Shown: positions 8,902-21,487, numbered from the stretch's first letter. The stretch: 64,000 nt of DNA from Streptomyces griseus subsp. griseus (GCF_000720255.1 NZ_JOJE01000013.1:186001-250000); one strand, 5' to 3'. Notes: generated by a model not told the origin, from the letters alone. Translations and numbers: made by a program.

Positions 8902-8972
8902 TTGTCAGTGGACCGTCGTACTCTGGATAGCGCGAGGCCGCTCTCAGCTACGCGGCCGTGAAGAGGAGGAAC
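8902..8972 (+). promoter_or_regulatory. phoH operon promoter and unusually placed Shine-Dalgarno
   Basis: TTGTCA (8902-8907) and GATAGC (8926-8931), 18 bp apart, form a plausible vegetative promoter. A very strong ribosome-binding sequence, AAGAGGAGGA (8961-8970), follows, but the nearest ATG in the phoH frame is at 8995, about 24 bp away. No closer ATG, GTG or TTG exists in that frame after the stop at 8959. Confidence 0.5.
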
Positions 8973-8994
8973 CGCAGGCCTTAAGCGCCGGCCC

Positions 8995-10068
8995 ATGACT
9001 CAGACACCCACAGCTCACACCCCCGCGCAGGGGCAGGCGAGAGCACAGTTCACCGTCCCCGCCCAGCACCCCATGGTGACCGTCCTGGGATCCGGTGACT
9101 CCCTTCTGCGCGTGATCGAGACGGCCTTCCCGGCGGCCGACATCCACGTCCGGGGCAATGAGATCAGCGCGGTCGGCGCACCCGCTGAAGTGGCCCTCAT
9201 CCAGCGCCTGTTCGACGAGATGATGCTGGTGCTCCGCACCGGGCAGCCGATGACGGAGGACGCAGTGGAACGCTCGATCGCCATGCTCAGGGCGAGCGAG
9301 AACGGGGAGAGCGACGGCCAGGAGACCCCGGCCGAGGTACTGACGCAGAACATCCTGTCCTCGCGGGGCCGCACCATCCGGCCCAAGACCCTCAACCAGA
9401 AGCGGTACGTCGACGCGATCGACAAGCACACGATCGTCTTCGGCATCGGACCCGCCGGTACCGGCAAGACCTACCTCGCCATGGCCAAGGCGGTGCAGGC
9501 CCTGCAGTCCAAGCAGGTCAACCGCATCATCCTGACCCGCCCCGCGGTCGAGGCCGGAGAACGCCTGGGCTTCCTCCCCGGCACCCTCTACGAGAAGATC
9601 GACCCCTACCTGCGCCCGCTGTACGACGCGCTGCACGACATGCTCGACCCCGACTCGATCCCGCGCCTCATGGCAGCGGGGACGATCGAGGTCGCGCCGC
9701 TGGCATACATGAGGGGTCGCACCCTCAATGATGCTTTCATCATTCTGGACGAGGCACAGAACACCTCCCCGGAGCAGATGAAGATGTTCCTCACCCGTCT
9801 CGGCTTCGACTCGAAGATCGTGATCACGGGTGACGTGACACAGGTCGACCTCCCGAGCGGTACCAAGTCCGGTCTGCGCCAGGTGCAGGAGATCCTGGAG
9901 GGCCTGGACGACGTCCACTTCTCCCGCCTCACGTCCCACGACGTCGTACGGCACAAGCTCGTCGGCCGTATCGTCGACGCGTACGAGAAGTACGACACCA
10001 CGCACGGCACCGAGAACGGCACCCACAAGGGCGGCCGGGGCAGGCAGTCCGGGCACAAGGGGAAGTAG
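8995..10068 (+). CDS. phoH: PhoH-family ATPase
   Basis: This 357-residue protein has a Walker A motif GPAGTGKT (152-159) and a Walker [16 protein letters not shown], the standard core of the PhoH/PhoL P-loop family, with a small N-terminal RNA-binding-type domain. The C-terminus is a Lys/Gly/His-rich tail. The family is implicated in RNA metabolism and is nearly always next to ybeY. It heads a tight operon phoH-ybeY-corC-yjbR. Confidence 0.93.
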   Translation: MTQTPTAHTPAQGQARAQFTVPAQHPMVTVLGSGDSLLRVIETAFPAADIHVRGNEISAVGAPAEVALIQRLFDEMMLVLRTGQPMTEDAVERSIAMLRASENGESDGQETPAEVLTQNILSSRGRTIRPKTLNQKRYVDAIDKHTIVFGIGPAGTGKTYLAMAKAVQALQSKQVNRIILTRPAVEAGERLGFLPGTLYEKIDPYLRPLYDALHDMLDPDSIPRLMAAGTIEVAPLAYMRGRTLNDAFIILDEAQNTSPEQMKMFLTRLGFDSKIVITGDVTQVDLPSGTKSGLRQVQEILEGLDDVHFSRLTSHDVVRHKLVGRIVDAYEKYDTTHGTENGTHKGGRGRQSGHKGK

Positions 10069-10081
10069 ACACAGCAGCACC

Positions 10082-10579
10082 ATGTCGATCGACGTCAACA
10101 ACGAGTCCGGAACCGAGGTCGACGAGCAGGCGATCCTCGACATCGCCCGCTACGCACTCGCGAGGATGCGCATCCACCCGCTCTCCGAGCTCTCGGTGAT
10201 CGTCGTGGACGAAGGCGCCATGGAGCAGCTGCACATCCAGTGGATGGACCTGCCGGGGCCCACGGACGTCATGTCCTTCCCGATGGACGAACTGCGTCCG
10301 CCGTCGAAGGACGACGACGAGCCCCCGCAGGGCCTCCTCGGCGACATCGTGCTGTGCCCCGAGGTGGCCACCAAGCAGGGCGCCGAGGCGGAGACGCAGC
10401 ACTCCATGGACGAGGAGCTCCAGCTGCTCACCGTCCACGGAGTGCTGCACCTGCTCGGCTACGACCACGAAGAACCCGACGAGAAGGCCGAGATGTTCGG
10501 TCTCCAGGCGGCCATCGTGGACGGCTGGCGCGCGGAGAAGGGCCTGACCGGCCCGTCCCCGGCCCCGACCGTCTCATGA
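10082..10579 (+). CDS. ybeY: Endoribonuclease YbeY (rRNA maturation factor)
   Basis: This 165-residue protein ends its core with [11 protein letters not shown] (119-129), the three-His zinc-binding signature of YbeY, which takes part in 16S rRNA 3' maturation and ribosome quality control. It begins 13 bp after phoH and its stop overlaps the corC start (ATGA). Length is normal for actinobacteria. Confidence 0.95.
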   Translation: MSIDVNNESGTEVDEQAILDIARYALARMRIHPLSELSVIVVDEGAMEQLHIQWMDLPGPTDVMSFPMDELRPPSKDDDEPPQGLLGDIVLCPEVATKQGAEAETQHSMDEELQLLTVHGVLHLLGYDHEEPDEKAEMFGLQAAIVDGWRAEKGLTGPSPAPTVS

Positions 10580-11886
10580 GCCTCCCCCTCGTCGCCGGCG
10601 CGATCGCCCTCGTCGTCGTCGCCTGGCTCGCCGCCTGCGCGGAGGCGGGCCTCGCGCGCGTCTCCAGCTTCCGCGCCGAAGAAGCCGTCAAGTCCGGGCG
10701 GCGCGGCAGCGCCAAGCTGAGCCAGGTCGCCGCCGATCCCACCCGCTACCTCAACGTCGCCCTGTTGGTCCGCGTGGCCTGCGAGATGGCCGCCGCCGCG
10801 CTCATCACGTACGGCTGCCTGAGGGAGTTCGACGGCACCGCCGAGGCCCTCCTCGTCGCGATCGGCGTCATGGTCCTGGTGTCGTACGTCGCCGTCGGGG
10901 TCTCCCCGCGCACCATCGGCCGCCAGCACCCGCTGAACACGGCGACGGCGGCCGCGTACGTGCTGCTGCCGCTCGCCAGGATCATGGGCCCCATCCCGCC
11001 GCTGCTGATCCTCATCGGCAACGCGCTCACCCCCGGCAAGGGCTTCCGACGCGGCCCGTTCGCCTCCGAGGCGGAGCTGCGGGCGCTGGTCGACCTCGCC
11101 GAGCAGGAGTCCCTCATCGAGGACGAGGAGCGCCGCATGGTGCACTCCGTCTTCGAGCTGGGCGACACGCTCGTCCGGGAGGTCATGGTCCCGCGCACCG
11201 ACCTCGTCGTCATCGAGCGCTACAAGACGATCCGTCAGGCCCTCACCCTCGCCCTGCGCTCCGGCTTCTCGCGCATCCCGGTCACCGGGGAGAGCGAGGA
11301 CGACATCGTCGGGATCGTGTACCTGAAGGACCTGGTCCGCAAGACGCACATCAGCCGCGACGCCGAGAGCGAGCTGGTCTCGACGGCCATGCGCCCCGCC
11401 GCCTTCGTGCCCGACACCAAGAACGCCGGCGACCTGCTGCGCGAGATGCAGCAACAGCGCAACCACGTCGCCGTCGTCATCGACGAGTACGGCGGCACCG
11501 CCGGCATCGTCACCATCGAGGACATCCTCGAGGAGATCGTCGGCGAGATCACCGACGAGTACGACCGTGAGCTTCCGCCCGTCGAGAACCTCGGCGAGGA
11601 CCGCTACCGGGTCACCGCCCGCCTCGACATCACCGACCTCGGCGAGCTGTACGGCCTGGAGGAGTTCGACGACGAGGACGTGGAGACCGTCGGCGGACTC
11701 CTCGCGAAGGCCCTGGGCCGCGTACCCATCGCCGGGGCGTCCTCGCACGTCGAGCTGCCCGACGGGCGCCGGGTCCGGCTGACCGCGGAGGCCGCGGCCG
11801 GCCGCCGGAACAAGATCGTGACGGTGCTCGTGGAGCCGGACGGCAAGGTGGAGCCGCCGGAGCAGCAGGAGGCGAAAGCCGAGTGA
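10576..11886 (+). CDS. CorC/HlyC-family CBS-domain membrane protein
   Basis: The 436-residue product begins with a CNNM/DUF21-type membrane domain of three to four hydrophobic segments (residues 1-~150). Two CBS domains follow (around [16 protein letters not shown] and [20 protein letters not shown]) and then a CorC_HlyC acidic C-terminal domain. Relatives are linked to Mg2+/Co2+ efflux. ATG 10576 overlaps the ybeY stop. The open frame starts earlier, at 10240, but that part is antisense-quality shadow within ybeY. Confidence 0.92.
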   Translation: MSLPLVAGAIALVVVAWLAACAEAGLARVSSFRAEEAVKSGRRGSAKLSQVAADPTRYLNVALLVRVACEMAAAALITYGCLREFDGTAEALLVAIGVMVLVSYVAVGVSPRTIGRQHPLNTATAAAYVLLPLARIMGPIPPLLILIGNALTPGKGFRRGPFASEAELRALVDLAEQESLIEDEERRMVHSVFELGDTLVREVMVPRTDLVVIERYKTIRQALTLALRSGFSRIPVTGESEDDIVGIVYLKDLVRKTHISRDAESELVSTAMRPAAFVPDTKNAGDLLREMQQQRNHVAVVIDEYGGTAGIVTIEDILEEIVGEITDEYDRELPPVENLGEDRYRVTARLDITDLGELYGLEEFDDEDVETVGGLLAKALGRVPIAGASSHVELPDGRRVRLTAEAAAGRRNKIVTVLVEPDGKVEPPEQQEAKAE

Positions 11887-12242
11887 CCCCCGAGCAGCTG
11901 CGCGCCTTCTGCCTGTCCTTCAACGCGGCGACGGAGGACTTCCCCTTCCGGCCGGAGATCTCCGTGTTCAAGGTTTTGGGCAAGCTCTTCGCCCTGACGA
12001 ACCTCGACGCGCGGCCCCTGACCGTCAACCTCAAGTGCGATCCGGAGGACGCGGTCCGGCAGCGCGCCGACCACCCCGGCCTGATCGTCCCCGGCTGGCA
12101 CATGAACAAGCGCCACTGGAACACGGTGACGGTGGACGCCGGACTCCCCGACCAGCTCGTCCGGGAGCTGATCGAGGACTCCTACGACCTGGTCGTGGCG
12201 GGCCTACCGCGCGCGGAGCGGCTCCGCCTCGACCGCCCCTGA
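11883..12242 (+). CDS. MmcQ/YjbR-family protein
   Basis: This 119-residue protein has the family's F-P-F-R-P-E start, the VFKVLGKLFAL strand, and the GWHMNKRHWNTV segment. The YjbR fold resembles a double wing and is presumed to bind DNA, but no function is established. GTG 11883 overlaps the corC stop, so it is the last gene of the phoH operon. Its 3' end overlaps the converging MFS gene by 39 bp. Confidence 0.88.
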   Translation: MTPEQLRAFCLSFNAATEDFPFRPEISVFKVLGKLFALTNLDARPLTVNLKCDPEDAVRQRADHPGLIVPGWHMNKRHWNTVTVDAGLPDQLVRELIEDSYDLVVAGLPRAERLRLDRP

Positions 12243-13667
12243 GACCGCCTCCGCGACCGCCGCGCGGCCCCGGAGGCCGAGGGTGACGAGGACGGCCGCC
12301 GCCAGCACGACCGCCGTGTCCACCGCCAAGACCGTGTGGAGGCCCGTCAGCAGGTCTGACGAGGTGGTGGCGAGGACGCCCAGCAGCGGGATGCCGATGG
12401 TGAGGCCGACCTGCTGGGTGGAGGTGACCAGACCGGTCGCCAGGCCCTGCTCCGCGTCGGGCACACCGGACGTGACCGTCAGGCCGTAGGAGACGATCGC
12501 GCCGAGGTGGCACATGCTCGCCAGGGAGACGGCGGCCGTGGCGAGCCACACCGACCAGACGTGGGAGTTCAGGCCCAGCAGCGCGGCGGTCAGCACACCC
12601 TGCCCGGCGAGCGAGCCGACGAGCGTGCGGCGGGCGCCGAAGCGGCCGATGACCTTGGGGGCGTAGACCCCGGCGACCGCCGACAGCACGCCCTGGAACC
12701 CGAAGACCAGCCCCGTCTCGAAGGCGGACAGGCCCAGGGTCTCCTGGAAGTACAGGGTCAGCACGAACACCACCGTAGACATCATCGAGAAGGTGACCAG
12801 GCCGCCCACGTTGCCCCAGGCCACGGTGCGTCGGCGCAGCATCGGTAGGGAGACCAACGGCGCCTCGGTGCGGGACTCGACGAGCACGAACGCCGTGAGC
12901 AGCGCCAGGCCCACGACCAGGGTCGCGATCACGTCGACGTGACCGAAACCGAGGTCGGCGGCCGTCGACAGGGCGTAGATCACCGACAGCAGACCGCCGG
13001 TGACGGTGACCGCGCCGGGCACGTCCAAGCGCGGACGCTCGGGGGTGCGGGACTCCGGCAGCAGACCGGGGGCCAGGGGCAGGACGATCAGCGCGAAGAC
13101 GGCGAGCAGGCCCATCGTCGAGCGCCAGCCGAGGGAGTCGGTCAGGACACCGCCGGCCACCATGCCGACGGTGAAGCCGAGCGAGAGCAGCGTGCCCGAG
13201 ACACCGAGGGCGCGATCGCGGGCCGGTCCCTCCGCGAACGTCGTGGTGAGCAGGGACATCCCGGTCGGGACGATGGCCGCCGCGCCGATCCCCTGCAGGG
13301 CGCGTCCGGTGAGGAACGACGCCGGGTCCCAGGCGAGCGTCGCCAGCACCGAGGCCGCCCCGAACAGGGCGAGCCCGGTCAGGAACAGCCGCCGGCGGCC
13401 GTACAGGTCGCCGATACGGCCGAACAGGAGCAGGAAGCCGCCGGACGGCAGCGCGAAGGCGGTGACCGCCCACTGCAACGCCGACTGGCTCATGCCGAGG
13501 TCGGCGCCGAGGACGGGCAGCGCCACGTTCAGCACGGAGAAGTCGAGGGCCACCATGAACTGGGCGGCGCACAGGACGAACAGGACGAGTTTGTCGCGCG
13601 TCGACAGCCGCGGGGTGCCGAGCGGTGAGGGTGAAGGGGAGGGTGCGGGAGTGGTGTCGATCGCCAT
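12204..13667 (-). CDS. MFS transporter, DHA2-like drug exporter
   Basis: This 487-residue permease shows the antiporter features of drug exporters: LDFSVLNVALPVLGADL in helix 1 (motif D1-like), GRIGDLYGRRRLFLTG (motif A) and about fourteen hydrophobic segments. It is divergent from an XRE regulator with a perfect palindrome in the shared promoter, so the regulator probably represses it. Start ATG 13667 begins a short Pro/Ser tail before helix 1. Substrate unknown. Confidence 0.87.
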   Translation of the reverse strand: MAIDTTPAPSPSPSPLGTPRLSTRDKLVLFVLCAAQFMVALDFSVLNVALPVLGADLGMSQSALQWAVTAFALPSGGFLLLFGRIGDLYGRRRLFLTGLALFGAASVLATLAWDPASFLTGRALQGIGAAAIVPTGMSLLTTTFAEGPARDRALGVSGTLLSLGFTVGMVAGGVLTDSLGWRSTMGLLAVFALIVLPLAPGLLPESRTPERPRLDVPGAVTVTGGLLSVIYALSTAADLGFGHVDVIATLVVGLALLTAFVLVESRTEAPLVSLPMLRRRTVAWGNVGGLVTFSMMSTVVFVLTLYFQETLGLSAFETGLVFGFQGVLSAVAGVYAPKVIGRFGARRTLVGSLAGQGVLTAALLGLNSHVWSVWLATAAVSLASMCHLGAIVSYGLTVTSGVPDAEQGLATGLVTSTQQVGLTIGIPLLGVLATTSSDLLTGLHTVLAVDTAVVLAAAVLVTLGLRGRAAVAEAVSGAVEAEPLRAR

Positions 13668-13717
13668 GGGCAAGAGCCTGCGGCCGGCGGAATAGCCGTG
13701 GGGAGCGGCAGGTTGTC

Positions 13718-13736
13718 CTGGTGGTGACACCACCAG
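13718..13736. promoter_or_regulatory. Perfect palindromic operator between MFS and XRE genes
   Basis: CTGGTGGTG and CACCACCAG are perfect 9-bp inverted arms around a single A. The site lies in the 88-bp gap between the divergent starts, 51 bp from the MFS start and 20 bp from the regulator start. A repressor bound here could control both genes. The identity of the binder is inferred from gene arrangement. Confidence 0.6.
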
Positions 13737-13755
13737 ACACGAGGGGGACCGGTCC

Positions 13756-14634
13756 GTGCCCGTGGACGCGCTCAAGACCCGGCGGCGCAGCGAGCTGCGC
13801 GAGTTCCTGATGAGCAGGAGGGCCCGGGTCAGCCCGGCCGACGCCGGACTCCCGGACGGCGGCGCCCGCCGCCGCACCCCGGGGCTGCGCCGCGAGGAGG
13901 TCGCGGTGCTCGCGGGTGTCGGCGCCTCCTGGTACCAGTGGCTGGAGCAGGGCCGGGACATCTCGGTCTCCCCGCAGGTCCTGGACTCCGTCGCCCGCGT
14001 CCTGCGGTTGAGCAACGCCGAGCGTCGCCACCTCTACGTCCTCGCCGGGATGAACCCGCCCGTGCCCGAGGTCGAACCGGACAGTCGGCGTGCCATGTGC
14101 GAGGGGCTGCAGCGGCTGATCGACGCGTGGATGCCGTTTCCGGCGCACATCATGGACCTGTACTACAACTGCGTGCTCTACAACGACGCGGCCGCGATGG
14201 TCCTCGGGATGCGGCCCGGCATCACGCAGAACTGCATCGTCGACTTCTTCACCGACCCGATGTACCGCTCCCGTTCGCGGAGCTGGGAGCAGAACGCGCG
14301 CACGGTCGTCGCGCAGTTCCGGGCCGCCTGCCTGGCCAGCCCGGACGACGAGGGATTCCAGGCGGTGGTGGCCGAACTGAAGGCGGCGAGCGTGGAGTTC
14401 AGCGAGCTGTGGGAGCGGCGGGACATCGAGGAGGCCGGACAGATCCGCAAGGAGATGGACCACCCCGTGGTGGGGCTGCTGTGCTTCGAGTCCAGCGTGA
14501 TGAGGCTGCCGGCCCGGCCGGACCTGTCGATCGTGCTGCACACACCGCTGGACGAGGCGGACACCGCGGCCAAGCTGGAGTGGCTGGCGTCACCGGAGGG
14601 GCGGCGCGGGGCGATGTACCCCGTGGCGGGATAG
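13756..14634 (+). CDS. XRE-family regulator with MmyB-type ligand-binding domain
   Basis: The 292-residue product has an N-terminal helix-turn-helix of the Streptomyces XRE type (RRRTPGLRREEVAVLAGVGA, then WYQWLEQGRD). An MmyB-like LBD follows from about residue 105, with the fatty-acid/redox-type sensing fold (D-L-Y-Y-N and HPVVGLLCFE segments). It is divergent from the MFS exporter. GTG 13756 is the first start in frame and gives the normal N-terminus. Likely local repressor; ligand unknown. Confidence 0.9.
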   Translation: MPVDALKTRRRSELREFLMSRRARVSPADAGLPDGGARRRTPGLRREEVAVLAGVGASWYQWLEQGRDISVSPQVLDSVARVLRLSNAERRHLYVLAGMNPPVPEVEPDSRRAMCEGLQRLIDAWMPFPAHIMDLYYNCVLYNDAAAMVLGMRPGITQNCIVDFFTDPMYRSRSRSWEQNARTVVAQFRAACLASPDDEGFQAVVAELKAASVEFSELWERRDIEEAGQIRKEMDHPVVGLLCFESSVMRLPARPDLSIVLHTPLDEADTAAKLEWLASPEGRRGAMYPVAG

Positions 14635-14662
14635 CGGCGGTGCTTGTTCGTATGCTCGTGCC

Positions 14663-15016
14663 ATGACCGACAGCAACGCGCTCGACCCTGAGGACCGCAA
14701 GATCGTCACCCTGGCCCGTTCGGCCCGGGCCCGCAACGGTGTGCCGGAGGGGGCCGCCGTGCGGGACGAGACGGGCCGTACGTATGTGGCGGGCACCGTC
14801 GCCCTGGAATCGCTGCAGCTGAGCGCGCTGCGGACCGCGGTCGCGACGGCCGTGGCGTCCGGGGCGAAGTCGCTGGAGGCGGCGGCGGTCGTCACGGAGG
14901 CGGAGGGCGTGTCCGCGGAGGACCGGGCGGCTGTGCGGGACCTCGGGGGGCCGGAGACGCCGGTGCTGGTGGCTGGGCCGGACGGGGTGGTCCGGGTGAC
15001 GGTTCCGGCGGGCTGA
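14663..15016 (+). CDS. Cytidine deaminase-like protein lacking catalytic motifs
   Basis: This 117-residue protein aligns in shape with short cytidine deaminases (GAAVRDETGRTYVAGTV, then the helix ESLQLSALRTAVATAVASG). The zinc ligands and catalytic Glu are missing: the position of the C/H-A-E motif reads L-S-A-L-R, and there is no P-C-x-x-C. It is therefore unlikely to deaminate cytidine and may be structural or regulatory. ATG 14663 lies 29 bp after the XRE stop. Confidence 0.75.
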   Translation: MTDSNALDPEDRKIVTLARSARARNGVPEGAAVRDETGRTYVAGTVALESLQLSALRTAVATAVASGAKSLEAAAVVTEAEGVSAEDRAAVRDLGGPETPVLVAGPDGVVRVTVPAG

Positions 15017-15219
15017 TGTGCCGCTGGGGGCTCCGCCCGATGCGACTTCTCAGGTGCGGGTGGTTGTGCATCCTGCTCGCATGCCATCCAACAGCGCAAA
15101 CGTCACCCTGACCGCCGCACCCGTCGCCAGGGACACACGCACGGCAGGTACTCACGGGCCGTGAGCACCTGCGCGTGTCCCAGGACAACTCTGGCCGTCA
15201 TCGGCACAGCGTCAAGATC

Positions 15220-15345
15220 ACTGGTGAGTTCCACGTCCGACAAGGACCGGTCGGCCAACTGGTGGCGAGACTTCGCCCGCATCGTCGGCACCCAAACGCG
15301 GCATCAAGAAGACCAAGCCATACACCCCACGGCACAACGGCAAGC
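15220..15345 (+). mobile_element. Remnant of an IS481-type transposase (integrase core)
   Basis: Frame 15297-15344 encodes R-G-I-K-K-T-K-P-Y-T-P-R-H-N-G-K. This is the hallmark segment of the integrase-core domain in IS481-like transposases (G-I-K-H-x-R-T-x-P-Y-T-P-x-T-N-G-K). A second frame just upstream (15221-15289) reads SDKDRSANWWRDFARIVGT, which resembles the preceding part of the same domain, so a frameshift separates the two. No inverted repeats or complete ORF remain. Confidence 0.5.
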
Positions 15346-15506
15346 CACACAGCGGAGCCGACGGAGGGCCGCCGGCCTCACTCCTGTCGGCGGGCGTCAC
15401 CAACGTCCAGCCCTCCTACAACCGGCGATCGCGTCGTGAGCCGGATGACGAGTGCGACAGCACAGGTCGCGGGCGAGCTTCGGCCCTGGAGTCTCGGCGA
15501 ATGTTG

Positions 15507-15541
15507 GCCAGTCCTTCGCCACCTCGACGTGCAGGTCCAGG
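15507..15541. repeat. 35-bp partial duplication of the era 3' end
   Basis: This stretch matches 15639-15673 inside era at 34 of 35 positions; the only difference is C against T at the 19th base. Flanking sequences diverge completely on both sides. The copy lies 132 bp outward from the original, beyond the era stop codon. Confidence 0.75.
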
Positions 15542-15600
15542 CTGTATCGATGTGCGGCTTCCGTCGCGTGGCGGCGTGCCGAGGGTGGCCTCGGCCTGTC

Positions 15601-19287
<3,687 letters not shown>

Positions 19288-19381
19288 GGGTGCGGACCCC
19301 CACGGACCGGACGGCGGTGACGGAAGGAACGGGGCGGACGGGCGGGTGCGGACCCGTGGCGACGGGGCGCCCGTCCGCTGA

Positions 19382-20710
19382 TCAACTGAGCGTGAGGGTC
19401 AGGACCGCCGAGTACGACCCCGGAGGCGTGAACGCGGGAACGTCGAGCGACAGCCCGGCGTCGACCGTGAACTCACCACCGGTGAGCGTGCCGTCGGGCG
19501 TGGACGCCAGGGTCGCCCCCGAACCGCCCACCGTGCCCGGCGAACCGGCCCGGCAGGTGCTGGGGCTGCCCGCCTTGGTCGTACAGGCCGGCGTCCAGCT
19601 CAGCTTCCCGGCGTCGATCTTGGCACCGGGACCGGTGAAGTCGGTGACCTTGCCGGTCAGGGACCAGCCCGCGGGTCCGCCGCGGAAGTCCTTGACGGTC
19701 ACCGTGCGCAGGTCGCCCTTGGAGGCCCCGCCCTTGCCGAAGTCGACGGACGACAGCTGGACGGCGTCCCCGGCCTGCGACATGGACAGCGAGCCCGCCT
19801 TCACCGTGGTGGTGAGCTTCTGGCTGCCGTCCGGGACGGGCGTGTCGTCGATGACGACGTACGCGACCGGTCCGGCCCCCTTCTCCGCGTTCCAAGCGGA
19901 ACCCTCGTACGCCACGACCCCGCTGGTCGTCTTGTCGCTGACGACCAGCGCGCCGCTGATGGCGCCCTGGGCATTGGCCGTCACGCTCGCCTTGTCCGCG
20001 GTCTGGGTGCTCCCGGACCGCCCGGCGAGGGTCACCGTGGCGCCCGCGGTGAAGCCGCTGCCGGTGACGGTCACGCTGTCACCGGGCTTGCCGGACGCCG
20101 AACCCAGGGTGATCGCCCGGGTGTTGGCGGGCGGGTCGCCGGCCGCCGTGACGGTCTCGGAGACCGGCGCGGGCGGGTTGGTGACCGTGCAGGGGGTGTC
20201 CAGCTCCAGGATGTAGCTGGTGTGGATGTTGTAGTCGCCGGGCGAGAGGGTGATCGCGCCGGACTTGGTGACCGTGAAGGTGCCGGTCATCGAGAACGAC
20301 GGGAAGGCGCCCTTGCCCGGCACCGGGTCGTTCTTCCTCGGGCCCGTGACCGTGACGTCGCCGGTCTGCGCCCCGCCGAGGGTGACCTTGCCGGTCGGGG
20401 TCATGATGTCGGCCGGCAGGGCGAGGTCGGTGGGATTGCTGGCGGCGGGCTTGACCACCGTGTAGGTCACGGTGACGGTGTCGCCGACCTTGGGGCTGGT
20501 GTTGTTTACGGTGATGCGGCCGGTGGTGGTGCCGTCGATCGGCGGGATGCCCGCCATGGGCGGCGGGATGCAGTGCGTCATGTAGTCCACGTCGGCGGAC
20601 TGCGCGGACACGGCGCCGGCCGGGGCGGCCAGCGCGCCACCCGCGGTGACCGCGAGCGCGGTCGCCCCGAGCAGCGACGCCAGGCGGCGTCTTCGGGTGG
20701 TCTGACCCAT
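19382..20710 (-). CDS. Secreted protein with C-terminal WxL-like domain
   Basis: The 442-residue product has a signal peptide (MGQTTRRRRL start, Ala-rich core to about residue 34), two Ig/TIG-like beta domains rich in T-V-T-V strands, and a C-terminal region. The C-terminal region carries GPAGWSLTGKVTDF (W349) and LSWTPAC, which resembles the WxL cell-wall-binding domain. ATG 20710 has a strong AGGAGG site. WxL domains bind peptidoglycan non-covalently in Firmicutes; the role in Streptomyces is unknown. It lies between a small secreted protein and the DUF916-like gene, suggesting one surface complex. Confidence 0.75.
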   Translation of the reverse strand: MGQTTRRRRLASLLGATALAVTAGGALAAPAGAVSAQSADVDYMTHCIPPPMAGIPPIDGTTTGRITVNNTSPKVGDTVTVTYTVVKPAASNPTDLALPADIMTPTGKVTLGGAQTGDVTVTGPRKNDPVPGKGAFPSFSMTGTFTVTKSGAITLSPGDYNIHTSYILELDTPCTVTNPPAPVSETVTAAGDPPANTRAITLGSASGKPGDSVTVTGSGFTAGATVTLAGRSGSTQTADKASVTANAQGAISGALVVSDKTTSGVVAYEGSAWNAEKGAGPVAYVVIDDTPVPDGSQKLTTTVKAGSLSMSQAGDAVQLSSVDFGKGGASKGDLRTVTVKDFRGGPAGWSLTGKVTDFTGPGAKIDAGKLSWTPACTTKAGSPSTCRAGSPGTVGGSGATLASTPDGTLTGGEFTVDAGLSLDVPAFTPPGSYSAVLTLTLS

Positions 20711-20808
20711 GGGTGCCCCCTCCTGAGGGATGCGGGCGCAGCGGCTCTTCTGCGCCGACAAGGGGCATTGACGTGGAGGCGGTGTGAGAAGTCAATGGAA
20801 GTGCGGCA

Positions 20809-20828
20809 GGAAAACTGACGGGTCGTCA
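20809..20828. promoter_or_regulatory. Shared upstream motif, copy A
   Basis: GGAAAACTGACGGGTCGTCA stands about 100 bp before the WxL-like gene. It contains the dyad TGACG-GGT-CGTCA. The first 13 bases and the dyad layout recur before the next upstream gene (21468-21487), so both genes may share a regulator. A further 7-bp inverted pair (CATTGAC 20766-20772, GTCAATG 20791-20797) lies closer to the start. Confidence 0.5.
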
Positions 20829-20907
20829 CCTTCCCTGCCGCGCGCGCTCTGTGCTCACTGGGCTCGGCCTGTGCTCAAGCTGCGCTCGGCCTTCGTTCAG
20901 CCTTCGC

Positions 20908-21384
20908 TCAGTCGAACACGAACGGCCCGGGCGCCTGCGGTGCCTTGGCCGTACAGGTGATGGTGATGCCCCAGACGACCATCTTCAGCGAGCCGCCGTA
21001 CATCTCCAGCGTGTCGCCGGAGGCCACGGTCCCGGAGAGGGGGCCGACGGTGATGGGGGCGCCGACGGCCATCGCCGGGTTCACCTTCCCGCTGAAGACG
21101 GCGTTGCCGCCACCGGTCTTCACCAGGGTGAGTGTGGACGTGATCGAGTCCTTCGCCAGCGCGATCGGTGCCTTGATCGCGGTGGAGGTGAGGGTGAGGG
21201 TGGCGGCGGTGCCGTCCTGTGTGGCGGTGAGCGTCGCCGCTCCGCCGCCGAAGATCCCGCAGTCCGCGGTGATCGTCGCCGCCTGGGGGGTGACGGCGAC
21301 GGCCGCGGGGGCGAGCGCGAGCCCGCCGAGCGCGAGCACCCCGACCGCCACTGCCGCACCTGTTCCTATTCGCTTGCCTCTCAT
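20908..21384 (-). CDS. Small secreted beta-rich protein
   Basis: A 158-residue protein with a signal peptide (MRGKRIGTGAAVAVGVLALG, Ala-rich cleavage region near residue 30). The mature part is about 125 residues of Thr/Ala/Gly-rich beta strands with two Cys (D-C-G-I-F and I-T-C-T-A) that could form a disulphide. I do not recognise a named family. Its strand pattern resembles the N-terminal domain of the neighbouring WxL-like protein. ATG 21384 has GGGAG 10 bp upstream. It is the first gene of a three-gene, same-strand secreted set. Confidence 0.7.
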   Translation of the reverse strand: MRGKRIGTGAAVAVGVLALGGLALAPAAVAVTPQAATITADCGIFGGGAATLTATQDGTAATLTLTSTAIKAPIALAKDSITSTLTLVKTGGGNAVFSGKVNPAMAVGAPITVGPLSGTVASGDTLEMYGGSLKMVVWGITITCTAKAPQAPGPFVFD

Positions 21385-21467
21385 CTGCTTCGAGCTCCCT
21401 TCGCGGGTGAGCGTCGACGGACGGCGGCCCCTGAGCAGGTGGGTGCGGACACGCTGCTCGACCGGCC

Positions 21468-21487
21468 GGAAAACTGACGGTCCGTCG
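21468..21487. promoter_or_regulatory. Shared upstream motif, copy B
   Basis: GGAAAACTGACGGTCCGTCG lies 84 bp before the small secreted protein gene and matches copy A at the first 13 positions, with a perfect GACGG-T-CCGTC dyad. The equivalent distance to the start codon in both cases argues for a real regulatory element. The binding factor is unknown. Confidence 0.5.

Larger units (their letters stand above)
15017..15600. other. 584-bp decayed region without an intact gene
   Basis: No reading frame here has a convincing start, ribosome-binding site and codon bias together. What can be seen is a transposase-like remnant (15220-15345) and a 35-bp near copy of the 3' end of era (15507-15541). 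Codon periodicity is weaker than in neighbouring genes and AT content rises around 15290-15350. Confidence 0.6.

Noticed and set aside
12031..14541. 836-codon minus-strand frame over the MFS and XRE genes
   Set aside because: It is a different frame from the real MFS gene and reads as Arg/Pro/Gly-rich nonsense; the genuine permease frame is 12204-13667.
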